Assembly: GCA_950022295.1 (NCBI GenBank)
Contig: OX465598.1
Coordinates: 114,373,001-114,437,000, forward strand
DNA from: Bromus sterilis
Lineage: Eukaryota > Streptophyta > Magnoliopsida > Poales > Poaceae
Direction: 5' to 3'
Length of the DNA stretch: 64,000 nucleotides
This document shows, one piece after another, positions 33,725 to 45,101 of this stretch. The position numbers and the translations under genes are program-made. A model generated the notes under the pieces. That model was not told where the DNA came from. It searched no databases and saw only the letters and a list, made by a program, of their open reading frames with translations. How positions within the stretch are numbered: the first letter of the stretch is position 1; each line of letters starts with the position of its first letter.

Positions 33725-36520
33725 ATGGCCCCACGTGAGTTTGCTGAGCTTCAAATCCAACTTGAAGCTTTGTTGGCAAAAGGATTCATCCGCCCTAGCT
33801 CATCGCCATGGGGTTGCCCCGTTCTGTTCGTAACGAAGAAAGATGGAACAGAAAGGATGTGCGTAGACTATCGCCCGCTAAATCCAGCGACGATAAAGAA
33901 CAAGTACCCACTGCCCAAGATCAATGATCTTTATGATCAATTTGCTGGATCCTCTGTCTTCTCCAAGATGGATTTGAGATTAGGCTATCATCAAATCAAA
34001 ATCCGGAACGAGGACATCCCAAAAATGGCTTTCACTACTCGTTATGGTCTTTACGAGTACACCGTCATGTCCTTCGGATTAACCAATGCCCCCGTCACTT
34101 TTTCACGCTTGATGAATTCGATCTTCATGGAGTATTTGGACAAGGTCGTCGTAGTTTATCTTGATGATATTCTCATCTACTCGAAGAACGAAAAAGAGCA
34201 CGCAGAACATCTTAGGTTGGTATTGATGAAACTTCGAGAGCATCACCTATATGCCAAATTCTCAAAGTGTGAATTCTGGCTACCAGAATTGACCTACTTA
34301 GGCCACGTGGTTTCTGCAAAAGGCATTGTTGTCAATCCCGAGAGAGTTCAGGCCGTCCTTTAGTGGACTCCACCTGAATCGGTTAAGCAAGTTAGGAGTT
34401 TTCTTGGCTTAGCAAGCTATTGTCGCCGCTTCGTTGAGAACTTCTCCAAAGTTGCAAAGCCTCTAACTGAACTCCTCAAGAAAGATAAGAAATTCGAATG
34501 GACCCCCAAGTGCGAGGAAAGCTTTCAAGAGCTAAAAAGAAGATTGACTTCTGCACCCGTACTTTCGCCTCCAGACACCAAAAAGGATTTCGAGATCTTT
34601 TGTGACGCCTCACGGCAAGGGTTAGGATGCATACTTATGCAAGATAGACATGTGGTAGCTTATGCATCACGCCAGTTGCGGCCACATGAAGAGAACTATC
34701 CTACCCATGATCTTGAACTCGCTGTCGTAGTTCATGCCCTGACAACTTGGTGACATTACCTCCTTGGTAATCGTTGCGAGATCTATTCCGACCACCAAAG
34801 CCTCAAATACATATTCACCCAGCCAGATCTTAATCTCAGGAAAAGACGCTGGATTGAGTTGATAAAAGATTATGACTTAGGAATTTCGTATACCCCAGGC
34901 AAAGCCAATGTCATGGCTGATGCACTAAGTCGTAAGTCGTATTGTAACAACCTCATGTTACAACAGTATCAACCACTTCTTCATGAGGAATTTCGAAAGC
35001 TCAATCTCGAGATTGTTCCTGATGGATTCCTTTCCACCTTGGTAGTGAAACCAACTCTTGAGGATCAAATCAAAGCTGCACAGAAACGTGCTCGAGGTAT
35101 CCGACATATCAAAGAAAACATTTCTAGTGGTAAGGCTAAATGTTTTACCCTAGATAATGAAGGTATTGTATTCTTCGAGAACAGGATAGTAGTACCGAAG
35201 AATAAGAACCTTAGACAGCTGGTCCTTAAAGAAGCCCATGAATCTCCCCTCTCGATTCATCCCGGTGGTACAAAAATGTATCAAGATCTACGCCAGAGAT
35301 TTTGGTGGACTAGGATGAAGAGAGAAATTGCTCAGTTCATTGTTGAATGTGATGTTTGTCGTCGCATTAAGGCATAACATCAAAGACCTGCTGGTACTCT
35401 TAGAACTTTGCCTATGCCCGAGTCGAAATGGGATAAAGTCGGTATGGACTTCATCACCGGCTTTCCAAAAACCCAGAAAGGAAATGATGCCATCTTCGTT
35501 GTCATTGACAGACTTTCCAAAGTTGCTCACTTCCTTCCTGTTCGCGAGTCTATAACTGCTAGCCAGTTAGCGGACTTGTATGTCTCCCGAATCGTGTCAC
35601 TTCACGGTGTTCCTTTGGAAATCAATTCAGACCGTGGTAGTCTTTTCACTTCTAGATTTTGGGAAAGTTTCCAGAGTGCTATGGGAACCCACCTCTCCTT
35701 TACCACCGCTTATCACCCGCAATCCAGTCGTCAAGTAGAAAGGGTCAATATTATTCTCGAAGACATGCTCAGAGCTTGTGTTATCTCTTTCGGAAAGAAA
35801 TGGGAGAATTCTCTTCCTTTTTCCGAATTTGCGTATAACAATAGCTTTCAATCTAGTTTGGGCATGGCTCCTTTTGAATTTCTCTATGGACGGAAATGCC
35901 GAATACCCCTAAACTGGTCAGAAACCGGTGAAAGACAATTCTTTGGACCGGATATGATTCAGGATGCAGAACAGTAGGTTTGCATTGTTCGTGAGAAATT
36001 GAAAACAGCCCAGTCTCGTCAGAAAAGTTATTATGATCGTCATCATAGGGAAGAAAGCTATAATCTGGATGAGAAGGCTTACCTTCGGGTTACTCCTCTG
36101 AAGGGTACCCATCGCTTCGGTATCAAAGGCAAGTTGGCCCCACGTTACATTGGTCCCTTTCGCATTCTCGCCAAACGTGGAGAAGTTGCCTACCAATTGG
36201 AACTACCCCCTCACCTTTCCCAGGTTCATGATGTCTTCCACGTCTCTCAACTCAGGCGTTGCTTCAAGGACCCCATCCGCGAAGTAGACCACGAAATGCT
36301 TGATCTCCAAGATAACCTTTCATATCGAGAGTAACCTGTTCGTATTCTTGATGAAGCCAAGCGCAGCACTAGATGTCAGAAGATCAGATTCCTCAAAGTG
36401 CAGTGGTCACATCATTCAGAGAAAGAAGCTACCTGGGAACGAGAGGATCGTCTACGAGCTGAGTACCCCACCTTCCTCCCGACGACTTCTGAATATCGGG
36501 AAGAGATTCTTTTGATTGGG
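33725..36520 (+). pseudogene. RT, RNase H, integrase and chromodomain relic of E
   Basis: Colinear with 2035-4800 of F. RT (33725-34360) has YLDDILIYSKN. TAG 34361 follows, then RNase H (EIFCDASRQGLGC near 34590) with TGA 34751-34753, where F has CGA. The integrase zinc finger ends CDVCRRIKA before TAA 35375 (GAA in F). The integrase core (from 35408) keeps GMDFITGF, INSDRGSLF and QVERVN. TAG 35975, TAA 36332 and a decayed chromodomain (about 36350-36480) follow. At least five stops mean no functional product. Most stops are C-to-T type changes, as expected of methylated old copies. Confidence 0.92.
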
Positions 36521-36527
36521 GGCAAGT

Positions 36528-39500
36528 TGTCAGAACCCAGATTTAGTTTTGTGCTTTGCTAAGTTTGCATTTTTGCATCATGAAAATTTTTGCAAAAGAA
36601 AAAGAATTGGGGGAGCAAAAAGCCTCAAAACAATTTTAATAAAAGGCTAGACAAAAATCTTTTTCCAAAAATGATTTGAACTTTTTGAAAAGTCTCATAA
36701 ATGGGCATGATCACATTTCAAGTGAAGTGGGTCCCACTTCATGCTCTCTGATTTTTCTAAAAGTTCAAAAAGCCTTTGGAAATTAAATATTTAATGTATT
36801 TGCAATTGAAATTATTTAAATATAATTTCAATAATTCTGAAACTTTGTGAGTGAACTTATATATGTCCCGCTAGCTCACAATAAAGTTCTTAGAATTTTA
36901 GAAAATGTTTTGATATAGCAATCAAAATAAAACAAAAGTCAAAAAAGAACTAAAAAGATAAAAACAGAAACAGGGGACTTACCCCTTACCTGAGGCCCAC
37001 CTGGCCTTTGGCTTGGCCCAGCCCAGCCCGCACCTCCCCTGTCGTCTACCTCGTGCCAGAAGGCAGAGGCGTGGAGGGCATGCCGAGGCAAGGGCGCCAC
37101 CTCCTGCTTCTGGCCAGCGTAGAGGACTCCCCGTCCTCATCTCTTCGCTAGGAGGGAGGCAACGCATGCCCCGATCCTTTCCCCTCCTCTCCAGTCTGTT
37201 TCCCCCTCTCCCTCTCGCGGATCCCGTGCGACCCGAGCGCCACTCGAGGTCGCCGACGTGCGCTCGCGTGGCCACCGGCTCCCCCTCGCCGCACCGTAGT
37301 GTCTAGAAGCGCTGCAGACGTCGGCTTCGTTGATTCCCCCTGTCAATTCGAGCCGGGAGCCAACGGCGACGACATCCTCTTCAAGGAGCCGCCCCGACCA
37401 CCGAGAGCTCCAGCGACAAATTGCGCCTCCTCCAGCTGCTCCCGACGATGCCGTGCTCACCATCGCGTCCAGGTGAATCTTCCGGTCACTCTCCACCTCC
37501 CCATGCTCCTCCTCGGCGTCTCGTCGTCAATCTCTCCGTGGACAGAAGCCGGACGCCGCGCCCGTCGTCGTAGCCGTCGCCCTGGAGCTCCCCTTTGACC
37601 CCCGTGTGCGCCACTCGAAGCGCACGAGCGAGGGGCACCCTCCCGTGCCCTTCCCGTGACCTCCCGTGGCCGGGAACCCTGTTCCGGCAGAGCGCCGCCG
37701 TGGCCAGGCCATCGGCGTTGAGATGCCGGCCACTTAGCCCCTAACCCCACCCCCTAATGACCCCGTGTGCCTATGACAGGTGGGGCCCGACGCTAATTAA
37801 AAGAATTTAAGTTAAGATAACCCTCTGTTAGATTAAACTAATTGTGATTTGACCCAGTGAGGCTGACAAGTGGGGCCGCCTTGTCAGTTGACTGGTCAAA
37901 CCCCCTGGCGTCAGCATGACCTAATGATGACGCAGTAAACCTTTTTTCTGTTTAAATTTAATCCAGAAATTCCAGAAAATATCCAAAACTTTGAATTTGA
38001 ATAACTTTTAAACCGTAACTCAGATTGAAATGATTTTTATATGAAAAATGATCAAAATAAATTCTCTATCCAAATAACCAACTTACAACTATGTTTTAAT
38101 TGTGTATATTGAGGAACCAGTAGCATTTTGCTATATGGATCATTTGGTTTAAATCAAATAAATTACTTATGTCATTCCAACTTTAACCATTGCAATGCAA
38201 TACACCTCACATGGACTTAAGAAGCACAACAAACCCATGAACATCTTCATATCATGCCATATTGTTTGAGCATTGTAATTCATTGAATGTGCTTTACTTC
38301 CTAGCAGATGTAGGAGTAGGTTGATATCCTGTAGGAGTTGGTTGATATCATGTGGCCCCTGCAACTGTTACAGCTTATTGCATGCTTAGAGCTTACAATG
38401 AGGCTACTTTGTTGTGAGTCGGGAGGGTAGTGATCATGTGAATGATGGTGGTAACGTGTTGGTGAATTTGAACTAAACAAGGTAAACGATGAGAGGCTGT
38501 GTAGGAGTACACAGTGGGTTGTCCCGTTGAACATCGCCTTAAGCCCGAGTTCTTTTGTTGTTATCCAAGACTAAGAGTACGACCACACATTGGGCTCACT
38601 GACCCCTCTCAGCCTAGTACCTCACCCCAGACTAGGTCCAGGAGTCGCAAGTAGTTTGAACTTTAAACGATCTCAAGCAGGTACATCAAGGTAAGTGGTG
38701 GACGTACGTTGTGGGCTCGTTGAATCAAGTGATCATGATCGAGTTGAGCTTGATGGCAGTCACACAACGTTTTGAGTCCGCATCGGAAAAATCGTCCGGA
38801 TTCCGATCGTGGTCCCAACTAAAATAGGCAACTTCCTAGGACTAGAGATGGTGCCGTGAGTGAAGTGTCATGGCAGCATCCTCGCCGGTACTCACTTGAA
38901 GGGTCCATCCCCAGGCGGTAACTGATGAGGCGTGTGTGTAGAAGTACACCCCTGCAGGGTTAATGAACTATTCGAATAGCCGTGTCCGCGGTGATGGACT
39001 ACTTGTAGACCTTTACTTGATCATAGACAACTTCAATGGTTACTCTTAAAACATGCCAAGATAAGTGTGTGTGTTATGGCGTGCTTCCTCGTGGGGAAGT
39101 CGAGGAAGTATCCATAGTGGTGTATTGGTTGGAGACTTGATACTTGGACTCGTGTACGCTCCTTACCTCTTTCTGGTATTCGTAGTACAGGACTAGCCAA
39201 GTTAAAGTTGGCACTTCTGCATTGAAACCCCACCTCCCTTTGCCTTGATACTTGAGCATGAGTAGTATAGTTCCTATGCAAGTCTTGCTGAGTACGTCTT
39301 TGTACTCACGTTTTCTTATTCTATGTTTTAGAGAAGAGACCACTGACCCTGATGGTGGCCTCTACCTCAAGCTCGACGTGGACCAAGTCGTATATTTCTA
39401 GACAGCAGCATGTGCCCTCTGGAGGGTCGTTGTATTTTCCTTTCAGGATTCTTAAGCCATTTGTTAAACTTGTCTTTACTAAGACATAATTTGCTTCCGT

Positions 39501-40135
39501 TGATGTTTGATGTAATGTTGGATCACAGTCATGTGATGTTTGCTTGTAATAGAGCTACCATGTCTGCTCTGTTTAGCAGAAGTTATAAAGACTATGAGTT
39601 TGTAGAGTTCATGTTGTGATTACCTGATGTTTACACTGGACATGTATGTTGCGTGTATGATTATAACGTGCATGTCTTAGTGTGGGGTTCGATAGCTTAG
39701 CTGAGTTCTTGTCGGCGGTCTTTTATACACCAAGTGGCTCTTAGATGTGCGCAGCTTGGGGCATCGCGATGCGATTGCTTGTGACTCTGTCACGTGGCAC
39801 ACTTTGTTGTATGATTGAGCCCGCCCGAGATCCCGACTAGGTGATCGAGCTGGAGTCTGTTTATGTAAGTGTTATAATTCAATCGATAATATGGTTGAGG
39901 CGACTTGTCTATGAGTATGGGATTTCACCACCCATAATCATTTAGAGTTGTGAGCGGGCGATGAGGACCCATCTCAGTTGATCATCCGGCCTGGATGGGA
40001 TGCCCCTCACGTACGATGCTTTCCGAGAGTGTTTTGTGCTTGGCCTTGTCTGCTTAGACAAGTGGGTACGACTCTCGGCTCTCCATATGATTGAGTTGTG
40101 ACTGGAATTACATATGCAAACCCCGGGTTCCGACA
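36528..40135 (+). repeat. 3' LTR of E (3608 bp)
   Basis: Complete, TGTCAG to CCGACA, preceded by the polypurine tract GATTGGGGGCAAG. GC-rich block at 36960-37750. The hairpin CTGACAAG 37863-37870 / CTTGTCAG 37880-37887 lies at the position of the CTGACAGG hairpin in F. The empty insertion site for G is visible at about 37922. A small rearrangement at 38298-38345 repeats GTAGGAGT.GGTTGATATC. Confidence 0.93.
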
Positions 40136-40140
40136 TTGAC
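40136..40140. repeat. Right target-site duplication of E (TTGAC)
   Basis: Identical to 10460-10464. Confidence 0.92.
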
Positions 40141-40520
40141 GGCCGTACCCTTCCGAAAAACGTTCGGGCTGTTTAGGAATCCCGACGGCGGTCACGACAG
40201 TAAACTCTTGCCTGATGTTGCCGACCTTGGTCGGTTTCCGATTCTGCTTCTTCAACTAAGTACCATCTGTGTTGGATCAACCGTTCCCATCATCCTCGCT
40301 GGTGTTCCTCTCGTCGTCTGTCGTACCGGCCTCCTCCTCCATGTCATCATCCGATGTGTCGGACTCCGACTCTATGTCCTCCACATACTCCTCCTCGCCC
40401 GGAGGTACTTCCTCTTATCTCTCCTCGTCGACCTCCTCCTGGGAGTATTCCCAAAATTGCATCCTTTTTTCCCGGCTGAGAAGAAGGACCGGCGTCAGCT
40501 CCGGTCGACATGTTTGCACT
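40141..40520 (-). pseudogene. CACTA/En-Spm-like transposon protein, N-terminal part (relic H, right piece)
   Basis: Minus strand. ATG at about 40510 (MSTGADAGPSS). In another frame comes an acidic stretch (YVEDIESESDTSDDDMEEE), then KKQNRKPTKVGNIRQEF and IPKQPERFSEGYGRQ, which joins in frame to VAAILRNT at 10464 once E and one TTGAC are removed. Stops and a frame change between the acidic part and KKQNRK (about 40260) indicate decay or a lost intron boundary. It is the upstream part of the gene whose end is at 9517-10464; function as there, a plant transposon protein of unknown activity. Confidence 0.6.
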
Positions 40521-40576
40521 AGTACAATATTAAGAAATGCAAGTAATTTAATTAGCACAATAAGTAAATGCAACTA

Positions 40577-40663
40577 CTCTCATGTTAAGAAAAATAGCAA
40601 AGGTCATGCACGAATTCACAGAAAAATTCGGCATGACCTTTGCTATTTTTCTTAACATGAGAG
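40577..40663. repeat. 33-bp perfect inverted repeat with 21-nt loop
   Basis: Arms 40577-40609 and 40631-40663 are exact reverse complements (CTCTCATGTTAAG.. / ..CTTAACATGAGAG). The loop can add five more pairs (CGAAT 40611-40615 / ATTCG 40626-40630). It lies just upstream of the relic H start codon on the minus strand. Confidence 0.95.
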
Positions 40664-41077
40664 TGCCCCATTCTCAACCGAAACGGAAGTTAATCAACAT
40701 TTCGGGAGAAAGGGGATAATGAGAGTCCCGGAACAAAAAAATGCCTAGTATGTAGGCACAACCAGCATATATGAAGAACACAAGCACCACACACATTTTA
40801 TTCTACACTATTTTGTGATGCCATCGCACACACCAGGACACACACACACACACAGAGAGAGATTCTACACATCAGACACACACACAAGGCACACACACAC
40901 ATGACACACACAGGACACAAAAAACAGCAAGCAACAAAATTATTTAATAAGCATGATATTCACATGGTCATGCATGGTCAGTAGCACACACACATATCAC
41001 ACACACACACACACGTACACAGGAACATAGCCTACATTATGTTTTTATTTTTAATATAATTAATGTTTAGTTTGCTA
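40664..41077. repeat. CA/AC-rich simple repeats and unassigned sequence
   Basis: Interrupted (CA)n/(AC)n runs, densest at 40829-40925 and 40985-41020, in otherwise AT-rich sequence. No gene seen. Confidence 0.85.
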
Positions 41078-41175
41078 GTACTCCCTTGGTTCCTAAGTAT
41101 AATTTTCTTTTAGAGATTTTGCATGGAGTAAACTTGCTCTGAAAGAAACATAGCAAAATAGTTTCACACTAGCTA
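41078..41175. mobile_element. Possible Stowaway-type MITE fragment
   Basis: TACTCCCTTGGTTCCTAAGT followed by AATTTTCTTTTAGAGATTTT resembles the well-known cereal Stowaway terminus (TACTCCCTCCGTTCC.. type). The opposite terminus is not visible nearby, so it is either truncated or a chance resemblance. Confidence 0.5.
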
Positions 41176-41339
41176 CCTGATTCCCTAGGTACTTTAGCAT
41201 TTCAAAACTGCTTTGCATCGATAATAAAATAAACAATATAACTCAAACAAACCATTATCAAGAATAAATACTGACAAGAAATACACTTCATGAATTTCTT
41301 ACTGATGGCGGTGAAGTTAATAGGTTTAGTGGGATTGCC
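41176..41339 (-). other. Stretch downstream of a PBS-like site, possible second internal domain
   Basis: AT-rich, no ORF. On the minus strand it follows the PBS-like sequence at 41340-41358, so it may be the start of another element's internal region. Confidence 0.35.
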
Positions 41340-41358
41340 TCCCCTGTTAACCGCGCCA
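41340..41358 (-). other. PBS-like sequence left of the D LTR
   Basis: Minus strand TGGCGCGGTTAACAGGGGA, a degenerate match to the Athila-type site TGGCGCCGTTGCCGGGGA. It lies 12 nt after the LTR end; the spacing is 11 nt in A and in B. Confidence 0.6.
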
Positions 41359-41370
41359 ATAAACAATTCT

Positions 41371-42350
41371 TGATAACCCACAAGTCTAGGGGGTCAATTG
41401 TAGGTTTTAGATAAATAAGAGTGTCGAACCCAACGAGGAGCAGAAGGTGCTGATAAGTGACACTGGATAAGGAAAGGCTGCACACACTCAAAGGTAAATA
41501 TTTAGGGGTTTTTGGTTTAAGCAAAAGAAAAGTAAAAGACAAGCAAAGTAAACAGGCTAACTGAGAAGTAGCAAGTGGCACAATCCTTTCAAAAGGATAA
41601 TCCTAGTAACTAAACTTATAAAAACTAAAGCGTTCTCGAGAACACATGGGAGAGATAGCCAAGTTACTTTCACCATACTCCGCCAAGTAATATGTACTGT
41701 GTTGATAAGTGTTGGTGGGTGGATCAATGCTAGTACACCTTATAGATTAAGATAAGTGTACTCTTCTGATTACACACCTTGCAAGCATCCGCAAATACAA
41801 GGTAGTAATTAAGGCATAAGCCTAACCACAGCATTACGATCAAGGATCCATAACTCCGTTGTGCAAAAGTGTGCGAACTGAGGTTCAGGTTTCTGTCACT
41901 CCAACAACCCACCATAAGCATCCTTTGTGCACAATGTATTCCTCTAGGCCCATGAAAGGTGAAGTGTTAAGTGTTCGACTCACATAACACCACTAGAGAA
42001 ATAACAACACAACTTAAGTATCAAACAACACATAACACTTCAACATCATATGACTACTAACAACTAGACTTCTCCCATGTTCTCAAGAACTAAAGTAACT
42101 ACTCACAAGACATAAAAGAGATCATGATCAAAGGTGATAGATGGGTGGCAAACAATCTGGGCACAATGATATTTCTCCAACAAAACTCAGTAGCATTCAC
42201 CACAAAGTAGTAATCAACACCAACAGAGTAGAGAGGATAGATAGTATGGATTACAACACAAGTTGCAATTGTGAGATGAGATGGGATGGAGATGGAGATA
42301 GTGCTGATGTTGGGGATGATGTTGATGATGATCTCGATGATGCCCGTGAC

Positions 42351-42381
<31 letters not shown>

Positions 42382-42900
42382 GCGACGATCTCCCCTTCCG
42401 GGAGTTGATCTCCCCGGCGGAATCTGCCCACCGGAGATGGCTTTTCTCCTCTGTAGGTTTCCGCCCCGGTGGCGGCGGCGAAACACGGAAACTCTTCTCT
42501 CTTTAGGGTTTCTACCCCAGGGGGGTCTTATAGGCGAGAGGGGGCACCGAGGGGGGCCACCAGGCATCCAGGAGGGTGCCTGGCGCGGCCAGGAGGGGGC
42601 CGCGCCAGGCACCCTTCTGGCTGCCTGGTGGGTCCCCTCACCTCCATCCTCGGTGATCCCCAGTCAATCTTCATAAAAACACTCCCCATAAATTTTCATC
42701 GCATTTGGACTTGATCTGATTCAGCAACTTGGTGTCCACTTTTCACCGCTGAATTCTGGTTCTACTGCTTTGGCACCGGAAAGTTGTAAACTGTGTAAAA
42801 CAAGCCAAAACAACATAAGAAAAATACTTTAAAGTGGAATATATCAATGAATAGGATGAAATTACAATATAAAATAGTGATGCATTTTGGACGTATCAAC
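41371..42900 (-). repeat. LTR of D (1530 bp)
   Basis: Minus strand begins TGATACGTCCAAAATGC and ends TTGTGGGTTATCA. It contains a TATAAG box (42528-42533, minus) and, 42 bp upstream, perfect 16-bp inverted arms 42575-42590 / 42598-42613. A (GAT)n microsatellite at 42305-42384 produces an artefactual poly-Asp frame. Confidence 0.9.
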
Positions 42901-44501
42901 TCCCCCAAGCTTAGACCTCGCTTGTCCCCAAGCGATTGCTGAGCTCGGTAAACCTGTCCACAAGTTTAGAGAGTGAAGCGTCGATAAAAGAATACGGACA
43001 AGAAGCATCAAGATTTCTCACCAAACTGAAGCATCCTCAATAGCAACCTCAAATCATAAGGTCCTTATGAGAAAGTAGTAACAATTATAACAAAGTAGGA
43101 CCTGGAAAACTCATCAAATCATGGCAAACATAGCCTTGGTCAAGGAACAACTAATAACTTTTACTTTTGCTCTTTCCCTTATAGTGGAACCAGTTGAAGC
43201 TTTGGAAAGAACATGTTATCAGTCAAGAAGTGCACATGTTAACACAAAGGAAGATGTTTACTAAGCATAAGCTTTTGCAAACAACTCACTTATCAAAAGA
43301 TAATGTCAACAAAGATGTAACATGCTAACTTTCAATGCAGCTTTGTATGCAAGAATCTTTATTAACATCAAGTGTTTGTTCTCTCTCAAGAAGGAAGGAA
43401 GTAGGAAGGACTGACTCAGCACAAAATAAAGGATAAACCTCGTGCAAAAGGGTAAGCAGGGAAAACTCATGTGCCATCTCTAGATCAAACAAAATGAAAA
43501 CAGGCCTTTGGGAGGTGCATGATCCTTCAACGACTGTTGATAGATAACTCACTCACTTCATGATTTGGACAAGTTTCGAGGAATGGCTCCCATGTGGGGA
43601 CGATCACATCCCCTTAAATTCCTTTTTTATGAGCGAAGGAACTTGTGCGTTAGTATTTATCTTTTACGAGCTGGGCACTCATGCCAGTCCCTTCTTGTAT
43701 TAGGGGTTTGCAGATTAGGCAAGCAATCCCAAGATAAAACTTGTCCAAATTAAGAAGATCATGGGTTACCCACCACTTCCTCATGAGCTGAATCAGTGGC
43801 ACAAAACAGAAGATTTTGAACATCTAGAGATAGCACATAAATTATATACTTTAGGAGTGGTAGTGGAATACCACAAATAGGAAGGTATGGTGGACTCAAG
43901 TGGAAGATGTTGGTTTCAGGGTATGGAAGTACAAGCAGAATTCCACTTAGTACAGAGTTTTGGCTAGCAAGGCTTTGAGAGACCAGACAATTGATGAAAA
44001 CTTAGATGCAAGCAGTACAAAGCATAAACATTAAAACTAGCATGAAACGTCAAGTTGTCTTCCTTGTCAACATAACACTTCAAGCATAATAACACAAAGG
44101 TTTTGGCTATGTCGCTACTTTGAGAAAAACATGCTTGTTGTTATGACCAAAGCTATAATTGCCAAGATTTAAATAAAGTTATCGAAGCCATACCTGATAT
44201 AAGGTCAATACTCCCCATAAGAATAAGCTCATAATGTCGATTGCGTGAAGAGAATACTGAGTGCTGCGAAGAAACCAATAGACTTCTCATTAATATTCCT
44301 TCATGGACGACCCCACACACACGGATACAAAGCTCTCCACAAAAGGAGTGAGAGACCTCAAAGCAACACCTATTTCATAAAGTAACTTCCCTAGACATGA
44401 TACGACTCTACTTGACTCCTAAAGACAAAGATAAAGATAAAGATCCCGCGCACTCCCCCAAGCTTGGAACAAGCTAAGGGAATGCCATTACCCGAGGAGA
44501 T
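42901..44501 (-). other. 3' non-coding region of D
   Basis: Begins on the left with the polypurine tract (minus AAGCTTGGGGGAGT, 42901-42914). No convincing ORF. It contains perfect 14-bp inverted arms, 43563-43576 and 43737-43750, enclosing 160 nt. A second AAGCTTGGGGGAGTG word lies at 44453-44467, just below the ORF3 stop. Confidence 0.65.
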
Positions 44502-45008
44502 TTACTCCTCATCCTTGTTCTTGTCTGTCACGTAATCCTTGGCGAAGCGCTTCCATGGCAGATGTTCTCCAGTCTCGAAGGACATTCCCGTCTCCAAGAT
44601 CCTGCACTCAGCACCTAAACCCATGCACAGAAACTTTAGTTCATACTCACAGTTCTGGTTCTGCAGATCATAGATCTGTGCTTGGAGCCCGTAAACTTTT
44701 TATTCTAGTGAGTCCAAACTTGACCACATCTCCTTCATCTCCTTCTTGTGGGAAGCCTCGATCTCGTTCATGATGTCGAAGTTAGCTTCAACACCACGCT
44801 CCACCATCTTCTTGAACTTGAAGACCTCATGTTCCATCTCCTTCAGCCGCTCCTCGGTGCTCCCCTCCTTGACTGGTCCCTTCAGATCCTCCTTGTGGAG
44901 GTCATCATCCTCCACACGAAGGACCTGGGGGTGCTTCTTCACCTCAGCGAGGTAAGGTTTGATGATGTTGACGACGAACTTGTCCTTCAGGGAACTTGGG
45001 TAAGCCAT
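44502..45008 (-). pseudogene. Third (env-position) ORF of D, coiled-coil type, one internal stop
   Basis: ATG at 45008 (MAYPSSLKDKF). 102 codons precede TAA 44700-44702, and the same frame then continues 65 codons to TAA 44502. The product is highly charged with heptad-like stretches (EERLKEMEHEVFKFKKMVE; HKKEMKEMWSSLDSLE; LQAQIYDLQNQNCEYELKF), a likely coiled coil, with no signal peptide or membrane segment. It sits where Athila-type elements carry an env-like or accessory gene; function is unknown. Upstream are a TATA-like box (45102-45110) and a CTTCTGTTGCAG acceptor-like site (about 45120-45131), so either its own promoter or splicing could express it. Confidence 0.65.
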
Positions 45009-45101
45009 GGCACCTAGGTCTAGCTGAAAGTTTTCCTGGTAGAAACAGCTCGAAAAGAAAACACACGAAATCGCGAGATACGCTGCCGGAACGATCCGGG
45101 C

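Larger units (their letters stand above)
31282..34302 (+). repeat. Second copy of the 3-kb tandem duplication in E
   Basis: Corresponds to 28252-31281 with scattered substitutions and small indels (3021 versus 3030 bp), then continues into the intact downstream pol. It shares the same gag-protease deletion, so that deletion came first. Confidence 0.9.
10465..40135 (+). mobile_element. Element E: defective chromovirus with internal duplication, hosting G and A
   Basis: Bounded by TGTCAG at 10465 and CCGACA at 40135 with perfect TTGAC duplications, so both ends are original. Without the nested Copia (11864-27513 plus 5 bp) it is about 14.0 kb. Order: 5' LTR (split), PBS, leader, gag-protease deletion, partial RT, then a repeat of half an LTR, a second mutated PBS, leader, the same deletion and RT, then RNase H, integrase and chromodomain relics, polypurine tract and 3' LTR. 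The lack of gag capsid and several stops make it non-autonomous. Confidence 0.92.

Noticed and set aside
40091..40655. Plus-strand ORFs rich in Ser/Leu at the right edge of E
   Set aside because: Shadows of the acidic minus-strand CACTA-like reading frame (GAG/GAC runs read in antisense).
42141..42506. ORF with a run of Asp residues in the D LTR
   Set aside because: Translation of a (GAT)n microsatellite inside the LTR.
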